Assembly: GCA_035526585.1 (NCBI GenBank)
Contig: DATLCC010000027.1
Span: forward strand, 3,800-67,799
Direction: 5' to 3'
Origin: JAJPHT01 sp035526585
GTDB lineage: Archaea; Thermoplasmatota; SW-10-69-26; JACQPN01; JAJPHT01
Length of the DNA stretch: 64,000 nt
The translations under genes were made by a program, and so were the position numbers. The notes beneath the pieces were generated by a model that saw only the letters and a program-made list of their open reading frames with translations, ran no database searches and was not told where the DNA came from. This document shows, one piece after another, positions 63,012-64,000 of this stretch (the first letter of the stretch is position 1; each line of letters starts with the position of its first letter).

Positions 63012-63027
63012 CGTCACCGGGGTGACG
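63012..63027. promoter_or_regulatory. Palindrome CGTCACC-GG-GGTGACG
   Basis: A perfect 7-bp inverted repeat with a 2-nt spacer directly upstream of the promoter-like element of the second EF-hand gene. It is absent from the first paralog's upstream region, so it could give the second gene separate control. The half-site GGTGACG also occurs in the orc1-proximal repeats. Confidence 0.45.
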
Positions 63028-63028
63028 G

Positions 63029-63042
63029 GCGATACGCTTAAC
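63029..63042 (+). promoter_or_regulatory. Promoter-like element of the second EF-hand gene
   Basis: GCGATACGCTTAAC, 76 nt before the TTG start, nearly identical to the element before the first paralog (80 nt before its ATG). The shared leader features GAGGCT (63083) and GGGAGTG (63105) follow at similar distances. Confidence 0.5.
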
Positions 63043-63118
63043 CACCACTCTACACATCGGGCCTCGGGCGAGCGATTGCCTTGAGGCTTGGGCCTTCGCT
63101 CGCTGGGAGTGTAGACAC

Positions 63119-64000
63119 TTGCGATCCGTCCCCGTTACGCTTGCTGCCGTGGCCCTGGCGGGCCTCTTGGCGGTGCCCACCGGAGCGGCCTTCAACTGGG
63201 CCATCCTGGGCACGCACGAACCTGACAATACCGACGACACGTCGGAATTCATGTGGCAGGACGCCCCCGGCTCCGCCCAGAAGCGCGTGTACTTCGCGGT
63301 CGTGACGACCACGGGCGGCGAGTCGCTCAACGTCGCCGCGCTCGGCACGAACCAGGAAGCGCCCACGGAGGAGTTCTCGTACGCCTTCCTCGGCCGCTGG
63401 GTCGACTGCAACGGCGACGGCTACGTCGGCAACGCGGAGACCGCGATGTGGGAGTACGACTCCGCGCTCCTTCTCGACACGAGCGTGTGCCCCCCGACCA
63501 CGGGGAACATCCAGAAGTGGAACGGCCAGCCCAACTACAACGGCCTCGTCTCCGAGTTCATTCCCATCGGCGGCGGCAACGTCGGCACGGACCACGACAC
63601 GCGCGTCTACCGCGACGGCGACGCCGCCGTCTGGGGCGACTTCGGCCGCGCGACGGACCCGTCCACGGCGGGCGGCGGCACGTGCGCCCTCACCCCGCTC
63701 CCGCGCGGCACGCTGGCGTCGACCGGCGGCATCATCAACTACGCAGGCTGCCTCCCGCGCTTCACGACGCGCTGGAACAACGTCATGCGCGACGGCCAGA
63801 AGGTGCTCGGCAACCCGCTCCCGGCCGCCGACCCGACGAACACCCTGGGCACGTGGTTCGAGGACGAAGGCGACGCCCGCGTCGGCAACAACGCGCTCGA
63901 CACCGAGACGTTCGGCGACGAGGACAGCTCGAACTCCGCGGCCTACGTCTTCGACTGCAGCGCCACGCCGCTCCTCCACGTCGGCGACGTCACGAACAGC
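63119..64000 (+). CDS. Secreted EF-hand protein, tandem paralog 2 (3' truncated by window edge)
   Basis: Starts at TTG 63119, 9 nt after GGGAG, and stays open to the end of the window (294 codons). Signal peptide LRSVPVTLAAVALAGLLAVP-TGAAF, then the same order of motifs as the preceding gene: EFMWQDAPG, RVYF, LGRWVDCNGDGYVG with a canonical EF-hand loop at 96-107 (DCNGDGYVGNAE), WEYDSALLLDTSVCPP, WNGQPNYNGLVSEFIPIG and AAVWGDFGR. No ATG or GTG in frame precedes the signal peptide, so TTG is the best start. The tandem arrangement with a duplicated leader shows a local gene duplication. Further copies may follow beyond the window. Confidence 0.8.
   Translation, partial: MRSVPVTLAAVALAGLLAVPTGAAFNWAILGTHEPDNTDDTSEFMWQDAPGSAQKRVYFAVVTTTGGESLNVAALGTNQEAPTEEFSYAFLGRWVDCNGDGYVGNAETAMWEYDSALLLDTSVCPPTTGNIQKWNGQPNYNGLVSEFIPIGGGNVGTDHDTRVYRDGDAAVWGDFGRATDPSTAGGGTCALTPLPRGTLASTGGIINYAGCLPRFTTRWNNVMRDGQKVLGNPLPAADPTNTLGTWFEDEGDARVGNNALDTETFGDEDSSNSAAYVFDCSATPLLHVGDVTNS

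Noticed and set aside
1..64000. tRNA, rRNA, transposase or integrase genes
   Set aside because: Looked for tRNA cloverleaf landmarks, rRNA-like stretches and DDE/tyrosine-recombinase motifs; none was convincing. A dedicated tRNA or Rfam scan could still find a missed short RNA.

Overview
This window comes from a GC-rich archaeon. The archaeal markers are a type II (archaeal) glyceraldehyde-3-phosphate dehydrogenase, an Orc1/Cdc6 initiator, a free-standing AlaX editing protein and a TFIIB-type zinc-ribbon protein. TATA-like boxes about 26-28 nt before some start codons suggest leaderless mRNAs. The very large CARDB-rich secreted proteins and high GC would fit an uncultured high-GC Thermoplasmatota-like lineage, but that placement is inference. 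No rRNA, tRNA, CRISPR array or insertion sequence was seen.

Positions 1-16.3 kb are a mosaic of short housekeeping and accessory units: a 5'-truncated phosphoglycerate kinase, a coiled-coil protein, a DUF5752-like protein, a PLP-dependent trans-sulfuration enzyme, a zinc-ribbon membrane protein, orc1/cdc6 with a flanking inverted-repeat pair (candidate replication origin), a doubly anchored lipoprotein, AlaX, a GNAT acetyltransferase, a second lipoprotein, an HxlR-type regulator divergent from an acyl-CoA dehydrogenase with a perfect inverted repeat between them, a small winged-helix protein, a MacB/LolCDE-like ABC exporter, a zinc-finger protein and GAPDH.

Positions 16.6-60.5 kb hold nine genes on the minus strand, packed with GTGA/ATGA overlaps or very small gaps, which look like one operon of about 44 kb. 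In transcription order they encode a 4162-aa and a 4081-aa secreted protein, a 1423-aa CARDB-type protein, a 2255-aa membrane protein (calcium-loop-rich ectodomain, one transmembrane helix, cytosolic DUF4129-like domain), a DUF4350-like protein, a MoxR AAA+ ATPase, a DUF58 protein, a small multi-span membrane protein and a 1254-aa CARDB-type protein. MoxR, DUF58, DUF4350 and DUF4129 commonly occur together; here they are built into an operon of giant surface proteins. The most interesting hypothesis is a dedicated MoxR-driven assembly or maturation system for a calcium-rich cell-surface matrix.

Positions 60.5-64 kb start with a 640-nt divergent intergenic region carrying three copies of a near-perfect 20-26 bp palindrome, a further palindrome and a G-quadruplex-prone tract. 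After it come two tandem paralogous secreted proteins of unknown family, each with a canonical EF-hand loop. The two genes share a duplicated promoter/leader. The second starts at TTG and runs off the window.
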